Shown: piece after piece, positions 34,643-44,804 of the stretch
How positions within the stretch are numbered: position 1 is the first letter of the stretch
Layout: the number at the start of each line of letters is the position of its first letter
DNA from: Halalkalibacter akibai JCM 9157
GTDB taxonomy: Bacteria; Bacillota; Bacilli; Bacillales; Bacillaceae_D
DNA: 64,000 nucleotides
Direction: 5' to 3'
Assembly (NCBI RefSeq): GCF_000513135.1
Contig: NZ_BAUV01000007.1
Span: 1 to 64,000, forward strand
Program-made: the position numbers and the translations under genes
The notes under the pieces: model-generated
Told to the model about the DNA's origin: nothing
Seen by the model: the letters and a program-made list of their open reading frames with translations, nothing else
The model's database searches: none

Positions 34643-34664
34643 TAATCAAATGATCATTTGATTA
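34643..34664 (+). promoter_or_regulatory. candidate CadC operator (22-bp palindrome)
   Basis: A perfect palindrome with half-site TAATCAAATGA, resembling the A/T-rich dyads bound by ArsR/SmtB repressors such as CadC and CzrA. It ends six bases before the -35 of the cad promoter. Confidence 0.7.
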
Positions 34665-34669
34665 TTAGG

Positions 34670-34698
34670 TTGACATACATTCAAACAGAAATTAGAAT
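34670..34698 (+). promoter_or_regulatory. sigma-A promoter of cadC-cadA
   Basis: TTGACA (34670-34675), exactly 17 bases, TAGAAT (34693-34698). The -10 lies in the first of two imperfect 30-bp tandem repeats (34681-34710, 34711-34740). Confidence 0.8.
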
Positions 34699-34740
34699 GA
34701 AAATATATAATCAAACCAATATTAGAATGAAAGCATCACC
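34681..34740. repeat. two imperfect 30-bp tandem repeats in the cad leader
   Basis: Both units begin TCAAAC and share ATTAGAATGAAA at the same offset; about 21 of 30 bases agree. The first carries the -10 of the promoter. Confidence 0.6.
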
Positions 34741-34771
34741 AAAACGAATTTTTGATTGAGGAGTGGATATT

Positions 34772-35170
34772 ATGAGCGAAAAAGTTAAACACTCAGCAGA
34801 TACTTGTGAAATTTTCTGCTATGACGAAGAAAAAGTTAACCGGGTTAGTTCAATTGTAGATCAAGAGACTCTTGCTCCTGTCGCAAATATATTTAAAGCT
34901 TTATCGGATGAAACTAGACTTAAAATAGCCTACGCTTTATTACAAGAAGATGAATTATGTGTGTGCGATGTAGCTAATATTATTCAAGCAACAATGGCTA
35001 CAACCTCTCATCATTTGCGTCATCTGCGTAACTTAGGAATTGCTAAGAGTAGAAAAAAGGGGAAATTAGTTTTTTATTCTTTAGATGATGATCACGTTAA
35101 AATGCTAATTACAACAGCGGTCGAACACGGAAAGGAGGTTAGAGAACGTGGGGGAGAAAAAATTAACTGA
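34772..35170 (+). CDS. cadC: ArsR/SmtB-family metal repressor CadC
   Basis: A 132-residue ArsR protein with the CadC metal-site cysteines: N-terminal 'DTCEIFC' and 'ELCVCDVA' in the recognition domain, followed by the HTH '[18 protein letters not shown]' and a wing. Cd, Pb or Zn binding releases it from DNA. The ATG at 34772 is used because GAGGAG lies eight bases upstream. It overlaps the start of cadA by 23 bases. Confidence 0.93.
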   Translation: MSEKVKHSADTCEIFCYDEEKVNRVSSIVDQETLAPVANIFKALSDETRLKIAYALLQEDELCVCDVANIIQATMATTSHHLRHLRNLGIAKSRKKGKLVFYSLDDDHVKMLITTAVEHGKEVRERGGEKIN

Positions 35171-37307
35171 AGCTAACCGACATGTATACCGGGTCGAAGG
35201 ATTCACTTGTGCTAATTGTGCTGGTAAATTCGAAAAAAATGTTAAGAAGCTTCCTGGGGTAGAAGAAGCCAAAGTGAATTTTGGGGCATCTAAGTTATCT
35301 GTAATTGGTACTGCTTCAGTAGAGGAATTAGAAAAAGCGGGGGCTTTTGAGAATCTTAAAGTGGTACCTGAAAGAGTGAGAGAATCATCTCAACAATCTG
35401 TTGAAAGCTCTGTTCAAGTTGAAAAAAGACCGTTTTATAAAAAGTACAATACATTGCTATATTCTGCTTCGTTTCTTTTGATTGGTTTTCTATCGTATTT
35501 TGTAAATGGTGAGGGAAACATCGTTACTACTATGTTATTTTTAGCTTCTATGGTAGTCGGTGGTCTTTCTCTTTTTAAAGTAGGCTTCTCTAATCTACTA
35601 CGTTTGGAGTTTGATATGAAAACGTTAATGACCGTGGCGGTTATTGGTGGAGCCATTATAGGAGAATGGGGAGAAGTGGCCGTTGTCGTTATTCTGTTTG
35701 CTATAAGCGAAGAGCTTGAACGATTTTCAATGGATAGAGCAAGAAATTCAATACGTTCTTTAATGGATATCGCTCCAAAGAAAGCTACGGTTAAACGAAA
35801 TGGTGAAGAATTAGAAGTGCATGTAAATGATATTACAGTTGGTGATATCATGATTGTAAAGCCAGGGCAGAAGATTGCGATGGATGGTGTAGTAGTTAGC
35901 GGGTATTCTTCTGTGAACCAGGCAGCTATTACTGGTGAATCTGTACCAGTAGAGAAGAAATTGGATGATGAAGTATTTGCTGGTACGTTAAATGAAGAAG
36001 GTTTGTTAAAAATTAAAATTACTAAATTAGTTGAAGATACAACCATTGCAAAAATCATACATCTTGTTGAGGAAGCACAAGGAGAACGTGCTCCGTCACA
36101 AGCATTTATTGATAAGTTTGCAAAGTATTATACGCCAATTATTATGGTTGTTGCAGCTTTAGTTGCCGTTTTACCGCCTTTATTTTTTGACGGGAGCTGG
36201 GAAACATGGGTGTACCAAGGGTTGGCAGTTTTAGTTGTTGGATGCCCATGTGCATTAGTTATCTCAACTCCCATTTCAATAGTTTCGGCAATAGGAAATG
36301 CAGCAAAAAAAGGAGTATTAGTAAAAGGCGGAGTCTATTTAGAAGAAATAGGCTCACTAAAGGCGATTGCCTTTGATAAAACTGGAACTTTAACAAAAGG
36401 GGTTCCTGTTGTAACCGATTATCATGTTCTTCATCCACATACAGACGATAAAGAATTATTTACAATCATTACGGTTTTAGAATCTCGTTCGCAGCACCCT
36501 CTTGCATCAGCAATTAAGAAAAAGGCTAGTGCAGAGAACCTTAGTTACTCTGACGTTCATGTGGATGATTTCACATCTATCACTGGAAAGGGAATTAGAG
36601 GAAAAGTTAACGGAAACACTTACTTTATTGGTAGTCCAAACCTATTTAAAGAATTTACAACAATTGATAGTGAGTTAGAAGAAAGAATTCAATCTCTACA
36701 AAATCAAGGCAAAACAGTAATGGTAGTTGGAACTGCAACCGAGATCTTAGCTGTGGTTGCCGTTGCGGATGAAGTACGAGAATCTAGCAAACTAGTAATT
36801 GAAAAGCTGCACAAAATGGGAGTAAAAGAGACGATCATGCTTACAGGTGATAATCAAGGGACAGCACATGCTATTGGTCAATATGTAGGCGTATCAAGTA
36901 TCCAAGCAGAACTTATGCCGGAGGACAAATTAAATTTCATTAAACAATTGAAGGCAAGTTACGGTAAAGTTGCTATGGTGGGAGACGGTGTAAATGACGC
37001 TCCTGCGCTAGCAGCCTCAACGGTAGGGATTGCTATGGGAGGAGCAGGGACTGATACAGCATTAGAAACAGCAGACGTTGCTTTGATGGGAGACGATCTA
37101 AAGAAACTCCCGTTTACCTTAAAGCTAAGCCGAAAAACGCTTAATATCATTAAGGTAAACATCATATTTGCAATTGCTATAAAATTCATTGCCTTAATGT
37201 TGGTCGTACCTGGGTGGTTAACACTGTGGATTGCGATCGTTTCGGATATGGGGGCCACTCTTCTAGTAGCACTAAATAGCATGCGACTTATGCGTGTTAA
37301 AGAATAA
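35148..37307 (+). CDS. cadA: P1B-type Cd2+/Zn2+/Pb2+-exporting ATPase
   Basis: A 719-residue P-type ATPase: one N-terminal HMA domain with C21xxC24 ('GFTCANC'), the membrane metal site 'CPC' (about 365), phosphorylation motif 'DKTGT' (about 409), the HP motif 'QHPLASAI', and '[13 protein letters not shown]'. It exports soft divalent metals. GTG start with AAAGGAGG eight bases upstream, inside the 3' end of cadC, giving coupled translation. Confidence 0.95.
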   Translation: MGEKKLTEANRHVYRVEGFTCANCAGKFEKNVKKLPGVEEAKVNFGASKLSVIGTASVEELEKAGAFENLKVVPERVRESSQQSVESSVQVEKRPFYKKYNTLLYSASFLLIGFLSYFVNGEGNIVTTMLFLASMVVGGLSLFKVGFSNLLRLEFDMKTLMTVAVIGGAIIGEWGEVAVVVILFAISEELERFSMDRARNSIRSLMDIAPKKATVKRNGEELEVHVNDITVGDIMIVKPGQKIAMDGVVVSGYSSVNQAAITGESVPVEKKLDDEVFAGTLNEEGLLKIKITKLVEDTTIAKIIHLVEEAQGERAPSQAFIDKFAKYYTPIIMVVAALVAVLPPLFFDGSWETWVYQGLAVLVVGCPCALVISTPISIVSAIGNAAKKGVLVKGGVYLEEIGSLKAIAFDKTGTLTKGVPVVTDYHVLHPHTDDKELFTIITVLESRSQHPLASAIKKKASAENLSYSDVHVDDFTSITGKGIRGKVNGNTYFIGSPNLFKEFTTIDSELEERIQSLQNQGKTVMVVGTATEILAVVAVADEVRESSKLVIEKLHKMGVKETIMLTGDNQGTAHAIGQYVGVSSIQAELMPEDKLNFIKQLKASYGKVAMVGDGVNDAPALAASTVGIAMGGAGTDTALETADVALMGDDLKKLPFTLKLSRKTLNIIKVNIIFAIAIKFIALMLVVPGWLTLWIAIVSDMGATLLVALNSMRLMRVKE

Positions 37308-37309
37308 AC

Positions 37310-37342
37310 AAGAGGGAGTCAAAAATGGACTCCCTCTTTCTT
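37310..37342 (+). terminator. intrinsic terminator of the cad operon
   Basis: Stem AAGAGGGAGTC / GACTCCCTCTT with a seven-base loop, followed by TCTTTC. Confidence 0.85.
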
Positions 37343-37663
37343 TCGTTTAGAATGTTTTTTATTTTAGTATAATTATATAGGGGTGAAGCTATTCTAGATT
37401 GTTATACCTATAGTTAGTAAAAAATCTAACAGGGGATATATCACTATTGTTATAAAATAAACAGGTATAATTCCTTACCAGATTACAAAGTGATTTAGGA
37501 AGAATTAACCTTTTATTGGAAAACATTGTAAAAGGAATGTTCGAATGTGGAACAAGATGGTAAACTACTGTTGATTTAACCGCTTGCAAAACTAGCGATA
37601 AGGAGGAATCTAGAAAAAACTTGTTTTCCAGAAGCTTGCTTAAAAATTAGAAGAGGTGATCTG
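37343..37663. other. upstream region of the carboxypeptidase gene
   Basis: Contains a perfect TATAAT (37368-37373) with a poor -35, giving a possible leader of almost 290 bases. An AAGGAGG near 37600 is not followed by a useful start codon. I see no riboswitch consensus or strong hairpin. Confidence 0.35.
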
Positions 37664-39943
37664 ATGAAGAAATGGATTATTTACCTGATGGCAGTAACAT
37701 TAATCGTAACAAGCTTCTTACCAGTCAGTCAGCAAGTTGCTTCAGCCCGCCAAGAGCCAGTCCCCCTTGTTGTTGTTTCTGTAGAAAGTGAATCAGACAT
37801 ACAGGAACTAATTAATGCAGGATTAGATATTGCTGATATTGATCCTGTCAATTTGGAAGTTACCATTGTACTTGGAAACTTTGAAAAACAGTTTTTAGAT
37901 TCAAACGATTATTCTTTCGATATTTTAGTAGAGGATTTAAACGTACCAGCAGAATCTGATATTGAGAAACCTCTAAGTATTTTTTCTGTGTTGAAATCTA
38001 CCGAAAGAACGGATTACCGAAACATTGATGAATTTTATGAGGAAATAGCCGAGATTGCTGAGAAATACCCTGAACTTGTTCGCGTAGAAGAAATTGGTAG
38101 ATCAGTTGAAGGAAGACCAATTCATGCGATTGAAATCAGTTCAACACCTGGTCAGAAAGATGGAAAACCTGAAAGTGTTCATATGGCGAGTCATCATGCA
38201 CGTGAATGGCCAACAGGAGAGCTGGCAATGGATTTAGCATGGTATTTGGTTGATAATTATGGATCTGATACACAAGTAGATCACATTGTCGATAATGTAC
38301 GAACGTGGATTATTCCGATGGTTAATCCTGATGGGTTTGTATGGTCTCAAGAAAGTTTTAGAATGTGGCGTAAAAACAGAAAAAATAATGAAAATGGTAC
38401 ATTTGGGGTCGATCCAAATCGAAATTATTCATACTTGTGGGGTGGAAATGGATCCTCAGGTGTGGGAAGTTCTGAGACCTATCGTGGGATTGCGCCATTT
38501 AGTGAACCAGAGACTGCTGCTATTCGAGACTTTTATTTAGATCGAAACATTGTGACGACTATAACTGGTCACACATATGGACAGCTCATTTTATATCCTT
38601 GGGGTAATACAACAGATCCTATGAGAGCAAGTGATCAATTTATCGCAGAAATGGGTGCGGAAATGGCTAAGTGGAATAATTACACAGATCAGCCTGCGAT
38701 GCAATTATACGCTACTCATGGCGATACAGTGGATTGGATTTATGGAGCCATGCGTGGGATCGCATTTACGTATGAATATGGAAAAGAATTCATCCCACCA
38801 TATGAAGGGTACCGCTCTACTGTTATTGATGCAGGTGGACATGGTGAATTTGACTTTAATACTTTCACTTTTTCTGTTGATTATACAGGTACTAGTGGGA
38901 AAATTATTCATGCAGGTAAAGGCCTGAGTGCGGCAGATTTTCCTGCAGAAGTAGCAGGTAATATTGCTTTGATTGAGCGAGGCGATATTTCGTTTAGAGA
39001 CAAAGCACTCAATGCAGCTGCAGCAGGGGCTTCAGGAGTGATTATTTACAATAACACAACTGGAACGGTTTCTGGTACGTTATCAAGTTCAGGAGTTCCA
39101 ATTCCAGTAGTAGGGATTACAAGAGCAGATGGCGTTAGTCTTGTGAATAAATTAAATGCAGGTGAAGAAGTTACTGCATCATTACAAGTGAGTAACACGC
39201 CTAGAGATAGTTACAAACAACTATGGGAAATGAGTCTACCCCCGTTTCTATACAATATTGAAAAAGCGGCAGAACACGCAAGTACATTAGAAGGTCAAGT
39301 AGTAGATAAAACAACAGGTGAAGAAGTGAAAGCTACTCTAGAACTTGATTTGGACTTCTTTGTTCCTCAAACAGGAGTCAGATCAGGACAGTCTGTAACA
39401 GAATCGCAACATGTAACATTAGACACAGATGGTTCTTTTGTTTGGAATGTTTTACCGAGTGAACAACCTGATTACGACACACCACCTTATTTGATCACTG
39501 CTAAGGCTGCAGGATATTACGATGCGGCAACGGAAGTAGAGGTTAAAGAGTTTGGTGAGAAACATAACATCGACTTCCATTTACAACCAGTCGCAAAGGT
39601 AATTGGTGCTAGTGCTAGTAAAGAGAGCTGGAATCCAAACGCCACGATTCCATTTAAATTTGAAACATTTGATCATACAGGTGAAACAAAGGCAATGAAA
39701 GACGTAAAAGTCAAAGTGTTAAATGGGGACAAGGTTGTGGCTACTTATTCGGAAGGGAAAGGAGCTAGTGCGATTAGATCAGATGTTGCAGGTGAATATA
39801 TCATAAATATTCAGCCGCGTTCTCTGGGTTTACAATCTGGAACTTACTCAATTATTATTGAATTCACAAATCAAGATACGATTGAAACGCTGGTTGTTCC
39901 AATTGAGGTAGGTCAGTCTAACTCAAAAGGAAAAGCAGCATAA
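37664..39943 (+). CDS. secreted M14 zinc carboxypeptidase with a nested PA domain
   Basis: A 759-residue exported protein with a signal peptide cleaved near 'ASARQE' (about residue 29). The peptidase M14 core has the zinc motif 'HHAREWPTGE' (about 178), 'VNPDGF', 'RKNRKN', 'VDPNRNY' and the catalytic Glu in 'FTYEYGKEF' (about 371). Between that Glu and the closing helix ('LWEMSLPPFLYNIEKAAEHA', about 528) lies a protease-associated domain (about 405-505). The tail resembles carboxypeptidase-regulatory or Ig-like beta domains. It probably degrades peptides outside the cell. ATG start behind AGAGGTG. Confidence 0.92.
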   Translation: MKKWIIYLMAVTLIVTSFLPVSQQVASARQEPVPLVVVSVESESDIQELINAGLDIADIDPVNLEVTIVLGNFEKQFLDSNDYSFDILVEDLNVPAESDIEKPLSIFSVLKSTERTDYRNIDEFYEEIAEIAEKYPELVRVEEIGRSVEGRPIHAIEISSTPGQKDGKPESVHMASHHAREWPTGELAMDLAWYLVDNYGSDTQVDHIVDNVRTWIIPMVNPDGFVWSQESFRMWRKNRKNNENGTFGVDPNRNYSYLWGGNGSSGVGSSETYRGIAPFSEPETAAIRDFYLDRNIVTTITGHTYGQLILYPWGNTTDPMRASDQFIAEMGAEMAKWNNYTDQPAMQLYATHGDTVDWIYGAMRGIAFTYEYGKEFIPPYEGYRSTVIDAGGHGEFDFNTFTFSVDYTGTSGKIIHAGKGLSAADFPAEVAGNIALIERGDISFRDKALNAAAAGASGVIIYNNTTGTVSGTLSSSGVPIPVVGITRADGVSLVNKLNAGEEVTASLQVSNTPRDSYKQLWEMSLPPFLYNIEKAAEHASTLEGQVVDKTTGEEVKATLELDLDFFVPQTGVRSGQSVTESQHVTLDTDGSFVWNVLPSEQPDYDTPPYLITAKAAGYYDAATEVEVKEFGEKHNIDFHLQPVAKVIGASASKESWNPNATIPFKFETFDHTGETKAMKDVKVKVLNGDKVVATYSEGKGASAIRSDVAGEYIINIQPRSLGLQSGTYSIIIEFTNQDTIETLVVPIEVGQSNSKGKAA

Positions 39944-39956
39944 AAACATAACGATT

Positions 39957-39998
39957 AAGGGTTATCCGAAAGTCGAAAAGACTACTTGGATAACCCTT
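39957..39998. terminator. bidirectional terminator
   Basis: Stem AAGGGTTATCC / GGATAACCCTT between convergent genes, with inner AAAGTC pairing. Confidence 0.8.
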
Positions 39999-40003
39999 TA
40001 ACT

Positions 40004-40267
40004 TTATATGCCTTTGATCATAACTTCTTGAATTTCATTTAAACGTCTTTTGGCTTCTGTTAATTTAGAGTGTTCAGAGCTAGTACCGATATCTTGAATA
40101 AGGGAATCTAATTCCGTTTCAAGCTCGTATAACTCATTTTGAAGAAATGCGAATTCGGTTGGATCATTTTCACGGATGATTTTAACTTCAATTAATTCTG
40201 TTAGAGCTTGATCAACAGTTGATTGTATACGTGTTAGAAATTCTTCTATTTGATCGTCAGTTGGCAT
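40004..40267 (-). CDS. small coiled-coil protein, possibly DUF2524 (YtzC-like)
   Basis: An 87-residue acidic helical protein with heptad-like Leu/Ile spacing over most of its length ('FLQNELYELETELDSLIQDI'). It recalls the DUF2524/YtzC group by size and pattern; this is a weak assignment. ATG start with AAAAGGAG ten bases upstream. It is divergent from helD. Confidence 0.65.
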   Translation of the reverse strand: MPTDDQIEEFLTRIQSTVDQALTELIEVKIIRENDPTEFAFLQNELYELETELDSLIQDIGTSSEHSKLTEAKRRLNEIQEVMIKGI

Positions 40268-40419
40268 AAATAGTAGACTCCTTTTTCTTTTATCATGTGC
40301 GTGTCAGTTGCTTTTATTCATAAAAAACTTATTAATAAGAGGGATTATGCATATCCTTATTGAAAACTGTATATACCACAAAGAAGTAAAAAGCATTCCA
40401 TAAATGAAGGAGTGGACGA

Positions 40420-42738
40420 ATGAGTAAGCATCCAGAATGGCGAGATGAACAACAGAGAGTTGATTTTGTTGTTAGTGAAATAGAAATAAGAGAAAAGACC
40501 TTAAAAGCAAAGCTCGGGAATATAAAGGGAGATGTAATTGAGATTCGAAAGAACTTCTGGGACGATGTTACGGTTAACCTTGATAATGCAGAGGAAGCTG
40601 CAGAGACGTTTGCTAGTATAAAACAACAAGCTGAGTTGATGTCTGAACGAGAAAGAAGTCATCGTCATGATGTAAGACAATTAAAAAATCTACATAAATT
40701 AAAGAATTCACCTTATTTTGGTCGAATAGATTTTGTGGAATCTGGTGAAAGTCAAACCGAATCTATTTATATAGGAACCGCCTCTTTTGTTGATCAAGAA
40801 GGAATTGATTTTTACGTATATGACTGGCGTGCTCCGATTTCAAGTTTGTATTATGATTACGGTCCCGGTCAAGGAAGTTATGCCACACCTTCTGGTTTAA
40901 TTTCTGGTGAAATTACATTGAAAAAGCAATTTATTATTCGAAATGGAGAAATTAAACATTTGTTTCACACAGGAATTACAATTGGTGATGAACTTCTTCA
41001 AGAAGTACTTGGTAACGCTTCTGACTCACAAATGAAGAGCATTGTTGCGACCATACAAAAAGAACAAAATCAAATTATTCGAAATGAAAAAGGACGACTA
41101 CTCATCGTACAAGGAGTCGCAGGAAGTGGGAAGACTTCAGCTGCCTTGCAAAGAATTGCTTATTTATTGTATCGCTATAGGGATACACTTTTGGCCGATG
41201 AAATTGTTTTGTTTTCTCCAAATCCTTTGTTTAACAGTTACATTTCTACGGTTTTACCTGAGCTTGGTGAAGAGAATATGCAACAAACGACATTTCAAGA
41301 TTATTTAGAACATCGTTTAGGAGAAAAATGGACGTTAGAAGATCCATTTAGTCAAATGGAGTACGTTCTAACTTCAAAGGAAGATCCCGCTTATGCGGCT
41401 CGTATAGAATCAATAAAAGTGAAGTCATCACTCGAGTGGATTGTCTATCTTGATCAGTTTATTTCCTCACTAGAACAAGAAGGTTTGATGTTTAATGACA
41501 TTACTTTTAGAGGTCGTATCTTGTTTCAGAAAGAAACGATTTATCAATATTTTTACGAATTAGATGCTGACATTTCTATTCCTAATCGGATGAACATGTT
41601 AGTCGAACGATTACTAAGAGAAGTAAGAGAGTTCGAGTTAAAAGAAAAGTATGAAGAGTGGGTTGAACAAGAAGTTGAACTATTAGACAGTGAAACACTA
41701 TTAAAAGTTCATCAAAAAGTTGAAAAAGAGAAACAGAAAGACTCTGATGATTTCTATGAATTTGATCGCGAACAGGAACTGTTACAATCACTTGTCATCA
41801 AGCGAAAATTAAAAATCGTTAGAAAAACGATTGAAAATTATTCTTTCCTAGATGTGAAGGCTATTTATTTGAAATTATTTCAAACAAAGACTAATGAAGT
41901 GTTTAATAATGTTCTTTGGCCAGAAATTTGCTTTATGACTATTGATCAAATTCAACAAGGACATTTCCTTTATGAAGATGCAACTCCATATCTTTATTTA
42001 AAAGGTAAATTAGAAGGATTTCATGTGAATACAACGATTAAACATGTTTTTATTGATGAGGCACAGGATTATTCTCCTTTTCAATTTGCCTTTATTAAAA
42101 ATATGTTTCCGCGAGCAAAATGGTCGGTACTTGGAGACTTTAATCAATCCATATACGTTCATTCTAAAAGAAGTAGCTTTACTGCATTAGAATCATTGTT
42201 TGAACCACAAAATATTCAGAAAAATACATTGACGCAAAGTTACCGTTCAACAAGGCAAATTATTGATTTTGCTAAACATATTCTTGATGCGGAAATTGAT
42301 CCTTTTAATCGGAGTGGTGACAAGCCAACCATTATAAAGGCAAAGAATGAGCAAGATTTAAACCAGTTGCTTCTTAATCGAATTAATGACATTAGCAAGA
42401 AGCATAAAACCATTGCCGTCATTTGTAAAACAGCTAGAGAAAGCGAACTGTTATATAAGCAGATTCAAAACAAAGTGGATGTTCGCTTAATTACAAAGAA
42501 CTCTACTGGTTATGAATCAGGAATTGTCATTATTCCTTCATATCTAGCAAAAGGGGTAGAATTTGATGCCGTTATCGTGTTCAACGTGTCAGAGACTATC
42601 TATAATCAAAATAGTGAACCAAAGCTTTTGTATACCGTTTGTACTAGAGCCATGCACTCGTTAGATTTGTTGTACAGGGATAAATTAAGCCCGTTGTTGA
42701 CTAGTGTTAAAAGAGAAACGTATCATTTTCAAGGTTAG
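40420..42738 (+). CDS. helD: HelD-type superfamily 1 helicase, RNA polymerase recycling factor
   Basis: A 772-residue UvrD/Rep-like protein with the HelD arrangement: a coiled N-terminal arm (about 1-90) that enters RNA polymerase, then Walker A 'VQGVAGSGKTSAALQR' (about 229), an insertion, 'FIDEAQDYSPFQ' (about 544), 'LTQSYRSTRQI' and 'AKGVEFDAVIV'. HelD removes stalled RNA polymerase from DNA using ATP. ATG start behind GAAGGAG. A strong terminator follows. Confidence 0.92.
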   Translation: MSKHPEWRDEQQRVDFVVSEIEIREKTLKAKLGNIKGDVIEIRKNFWDDVTVNLDNAEEAAETFASIKQQAELMSERERSHRHDVRQLKNLHKLKNSPYFGRIDFVESGESQTESIYIGTASFVDQEGIDFYVYDWRAPISSLYYDYGPGQGSYATPSGLISGEITLKKQFIIRNGEIKHLFHTGITIGDELLQEVLGNASDSQMKSIVATIQKEQNQIIRNEKGRLLIVQGVAGSGKTSAALQRIAYLLYRYRDTLLADEIVLFSPNPLFNSYISTVLPELGEENMQQTTFQDYLEHRLGEKWTLEDPFSQMEYVLTSKEDPAYAARIESIKVKSSLEWIVYLDQFISSLEQEGLMFNDITFRGRILFQKETIYQYFYELDADISIPNRMNMLVERLLREVREFELKEKYEEWVEQEVELLDSETLLKVHQKVEKEKQKDSDDFYEFDREQELLQSLVIKRKLKIVRKTIENYSFLDVKAIYLKLFQTKTNEVFNNVLWPEICFMTIDQIQQGHFLYEDATPYLYLKGKLEGFHVNTTIKHVFIDEAQDYSPFQFAFIKNMFPRAKWSVLGDFNQSIYVHSKRSSFTALESLFEPQNIQKNTLTQSYRSTRQIIDFAKHILDAEIDPFNRSGDKPTIIKAKNEQDLNQLLLNRINDISKKHKTIAVICKTARESELLYKQIQNKVDVRLITKNSTGYESGIVIIPSYLAKGVEFDAVIVFNVSETIYNQNSEPKLLYTVCTRAMHSLDLLYRDKLSPLLTSVKRETYHFQG

Positions 42739-42757
42739 AATTCTTGATTCTACCCAT

Positions 42758-42800
42758 GGATGTCTTAAAAGATGAAGAATCTTTTAAGACATCCTTTTTT
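42758..42800 (+). terminator. intrinsic terminator after helD
   Basis: Perfect 16-bp stem GGATGTCTTAAAAGAT / ATCTTTTAAGACATCC, five-base loop, then T6. Confidence 0.92.
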
Positions 42801-42907
42801 GTTGAGTTTCAAATAGCCTTCTTTTTGAGAACTTTAAAATTTTGTGTATCGTTTTTATAAAGAAAGAGAAAATAACCTTGAAACTAAACAATATTTGGAG
42901 GTAAATA

Positions 42908-43543
42908 ATGAAACGTGTACATGGAATTTTAGTCGCTGTCGTTCTAATGATGTCAATTTTCTCTGTTCAACCGAGTGCGGATGCCGCTATTCAAATGTTC
43001 AAAGAGCCGCCATTCTCTCATTACAAAGTATCTAGAGGAGATTCTTTTTGGTTTATTGCTAAGCGCTATGGCCTTGATTATCAGGAGCTAATGCGTTTAA
43101 ATCCCGATGTTGTTCCGACGAATATGCATGTCGGTGAAGTAATCAGATTGAAGCCAGAAGCTTCTCATCATAGTGCTTTTGAAGACCAAGTAGTTGCACT
43201 AGTCAATCAAGAAAGACGTCAGCGTGGTTTAAATCCACTTCAACACAGAGCTGATGTGAAAAATGTTGCTCATAAGAAGGCACAGGACTTAATTAATGCA
43301 AATTACTTTGCTCATAACAGTCCGAACTATGGGTCGCCGTTTGACATGTTAAGAACGTTTGGAATTAGTTACCGGACTGCAGGCGAGAATATCGCCAAAG
43401 GACAAACAACTCCTGAACAAGTCATGAGAGACTGGATGAATTCTCCTGGTCACAGAGCGAATATTCTTAAACCGGAATATGACACAATTGGTGTTGGTTT
43501 TTACCATGGAGCTTGGGTACAAATGTTTATTCAAGCTAGATAA
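42908..43543 (+). CDS. secreted LysM + CAP/SCP-domain protein (YkwD-like)
   Basis: A 211-residue exported protein: signal peptide ending near 'SADAAIQ' (about 27), a LysM peptidoglycan-binding motif (about 38-83, 'YKVSRGDSFWFIAKRYGL'), then a CAP domain ('VNQERRQRGLNPL', 'HKKAQD', 'AGENIAKG', 'NSPGHRANIL'). Bacillus CAP proteins of this layout (YkwD, SafA-linked) are wall- or spore-associated; their biochemical role is unclear. Start ATG behind TTGGAGG. Confidence 0.92.
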   Translation: MKRVHGILVAVVLMMSIFSVQPSADAAIQMFKEPPFSHYKVSRGDSFWFIAKRYGLDYQELMRLNPDVVPTNMHVGEVIRLKPEASHHSAFEDQVVALVNQERRQRGLNPLQHRADVKNVAHKKAQDLINANYFAHNSPNYGSPFDMLRTFGISYRTAGENIAKGQTTPEQVMRDWMNSPGHRANILKPEYDTIGVGFYHGAWVQMFIQAR

Positions 43544-43550
43544 CCACATT

Positions 43551-43583
43551 AAGTCCCGCTCAGAATAGAGTGGGACTTTTTTT
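43551..43583 (+). terminator. intrinsic terminator after the CAP gene
   Basis: Stem AAGTCCCGCTC / GAGTGGGACTT with a six-base loop, then T6. Confidence 0.9.
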
Positions 43584-43672
43584 TGAATGAAGATTGATTT
43601 AAGAAGATAATTGCTTTAAAAAGAGGGAAATAGTGATTAAACGGAGAATTAGATAAAAATTGGAGGCGTCAA

Positions 43673-44368
43673 ATGTTTATTGAAATTGAACCGAACAGTT
43701 TTTTATTTAAACTTACGATTGCTACATTTCTCTGTATTATTATTGGTCTAGAAAGGGAATTAAAAAGAAAACCACTAGGTTTAAAAACGTGTTTAGTCAT
43801 TGGTATAATGAGCTGTTTGCTCACCCATGTATCTATAATTGCGGCAGAACATTACGCAATTGCCTATACGAAACCAATGGATCCGCTTCGTCTTGCAGCG
43901 CAAATCGTTTCTGGTATAGGTTTTTTAGGAGCAGGCGTTATATTAAGAAGAAACAATGATATGATTTCTGGGCTTACAACGGCAGCAATGATTTGGGGTG
44001 CTGGTGGGATTGGCATTGCATGTGGGGCTGGATTTTGGATTGAAGCAATAGTAGCGACTGTTTTACTTTTAATCAGCGTCGAATTTTTACCGTTCTTATT
44101 TAAATTTATTGGACCCAAAGCTCTTCGAGAAAAGGAATTAAAAGTTAAAATTACCGTACATGCAGGAGATCAGTTAACCGAGATCTTAAAAGATATGAAA
44201 AGTCAGAACATGAAGGCGAAAAAAGTAAGAGTAAAGGATTTAAAAGATACAACAATAAGGCAAATGGATTTAATCATTTTAGTCGATGAAAAAACGTACA
44301 CAACAGATATTTATTATAACTTAAAAAAAATGGATTACATTGAGAGTGTGGAAATTGAGTCATTGTGA
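43673..44368 (+). CDS. MgtC/SapB-family membrane protein
   Basis: A 231-residue protein with the MgtC N-terminal domain of about five membrane segments ('GLERELKRKPLGLKT', 'QIVSGIGFLGAGVILRR', 'GLTTAAMIWGAGGIG') and a soluble ACT-like C-terminal domain (about 155-231). Family members affect Mg2+ limitation growth and F-ATPase activity, or act as YhiD-type proteins. ATG start seven bases after TTGGAGG. It is a single gene. Confidence 0.92.
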   Translation: MFIEIEPNSFLFKLTIATFLCIIIGLERELKRKPLGLKTCLVIGIMSCLLTHVSIIAAEHYAIAYTKPMDPLRLAAQIVSGIGFLGAGVILRRNNDMISGLTTAAMIWGAGGIGIACGAGFWIEAIVATVLLLISVEFLPFLFKFIGPKALREKELKVKITVHAGDQLTEILKDMKSQNMKAKKVRVKDLKDTTIRQMDLIILVDEKTYTTDIYYNLKKMDYIESVEIESL

Positions 44369-44394
44369 GATGCATCTAAGGGTGCATCTTTTTT
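44368..44394 (+). terminator. intrinsic terminator after mgtC-like gene
   Basis: Stem AGATGCA / TGCATCT (44368-44374 with 44383-44389) followed by T; the first base overlaps the stop codon. Confidence 0.75.
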
Positions 44395-44403
44395 GTCATC
44401 AAA

Positions 44404-44679
44404 TTACATGACAAAAATTCGAATAATACTAATGCATACCGCCACTACGCTAATTCCTGTTCCAACAGACCATTTTATTAACTGAAGTTGTTGTTTACTC
44501 AATTTGCTTTCTACTTCTTGTTCTAACGCGAATTCTTTTTCGTTTAAAATTTGATCAATCAGTATCTGGACTTCATTTTGTTTTAGGTGTTGCTCATTCG
44601 CCATCTTTAAAGTCTCAATTTTAGATTCTAACTCTTTAATTTTGAGTTCAAGTTCTCTTAGCTCTTGATCTTCTGACAT
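44404..44679 (-). CDS. small coiled-coil protein with C-terminal membrane anchor
   Basis: A 91-residue protein. Residues 1-65 form a highly charged coiled coil ('ELELKIKELESKIETLKMAN'), and residues 68-90 form one membrane segment ('SVGTGISVVAVCISIIRIFV'). I recognise no family. ATG preceded by AAAGGATG. It is divergent from the YjcZ-like gene and convergent with the MgtC gene. Confidence 0.72.
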   Translation of the reverse strand: MSEDQELRELELKIKELESKIETLKMANEQHLKQNEVQILIDQILNEKEFALEQEVESKLSKQQLQLIKWSVGTGISVVAVCISIIRIFVM

Positions 44680-44804
44680 CGTATTTTCATCCTTTCATGT
44701 CAAATAGTTTTGGTTATGTCTATAGCTATTTATTTGATTGTATCGTTCCCTTTCTCCTTCTAAAATGAAAAGAAAACCTTTTGGGATAGTGGGGAGGTGC
44801 CCAA

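Noticed and set aside
35435-36058. 207-codon minus-strand frame inside cadA
   Set aside because: It is antisense to a clear P-type ATPase; composition and lack of motifs mark it as a shadow frame.
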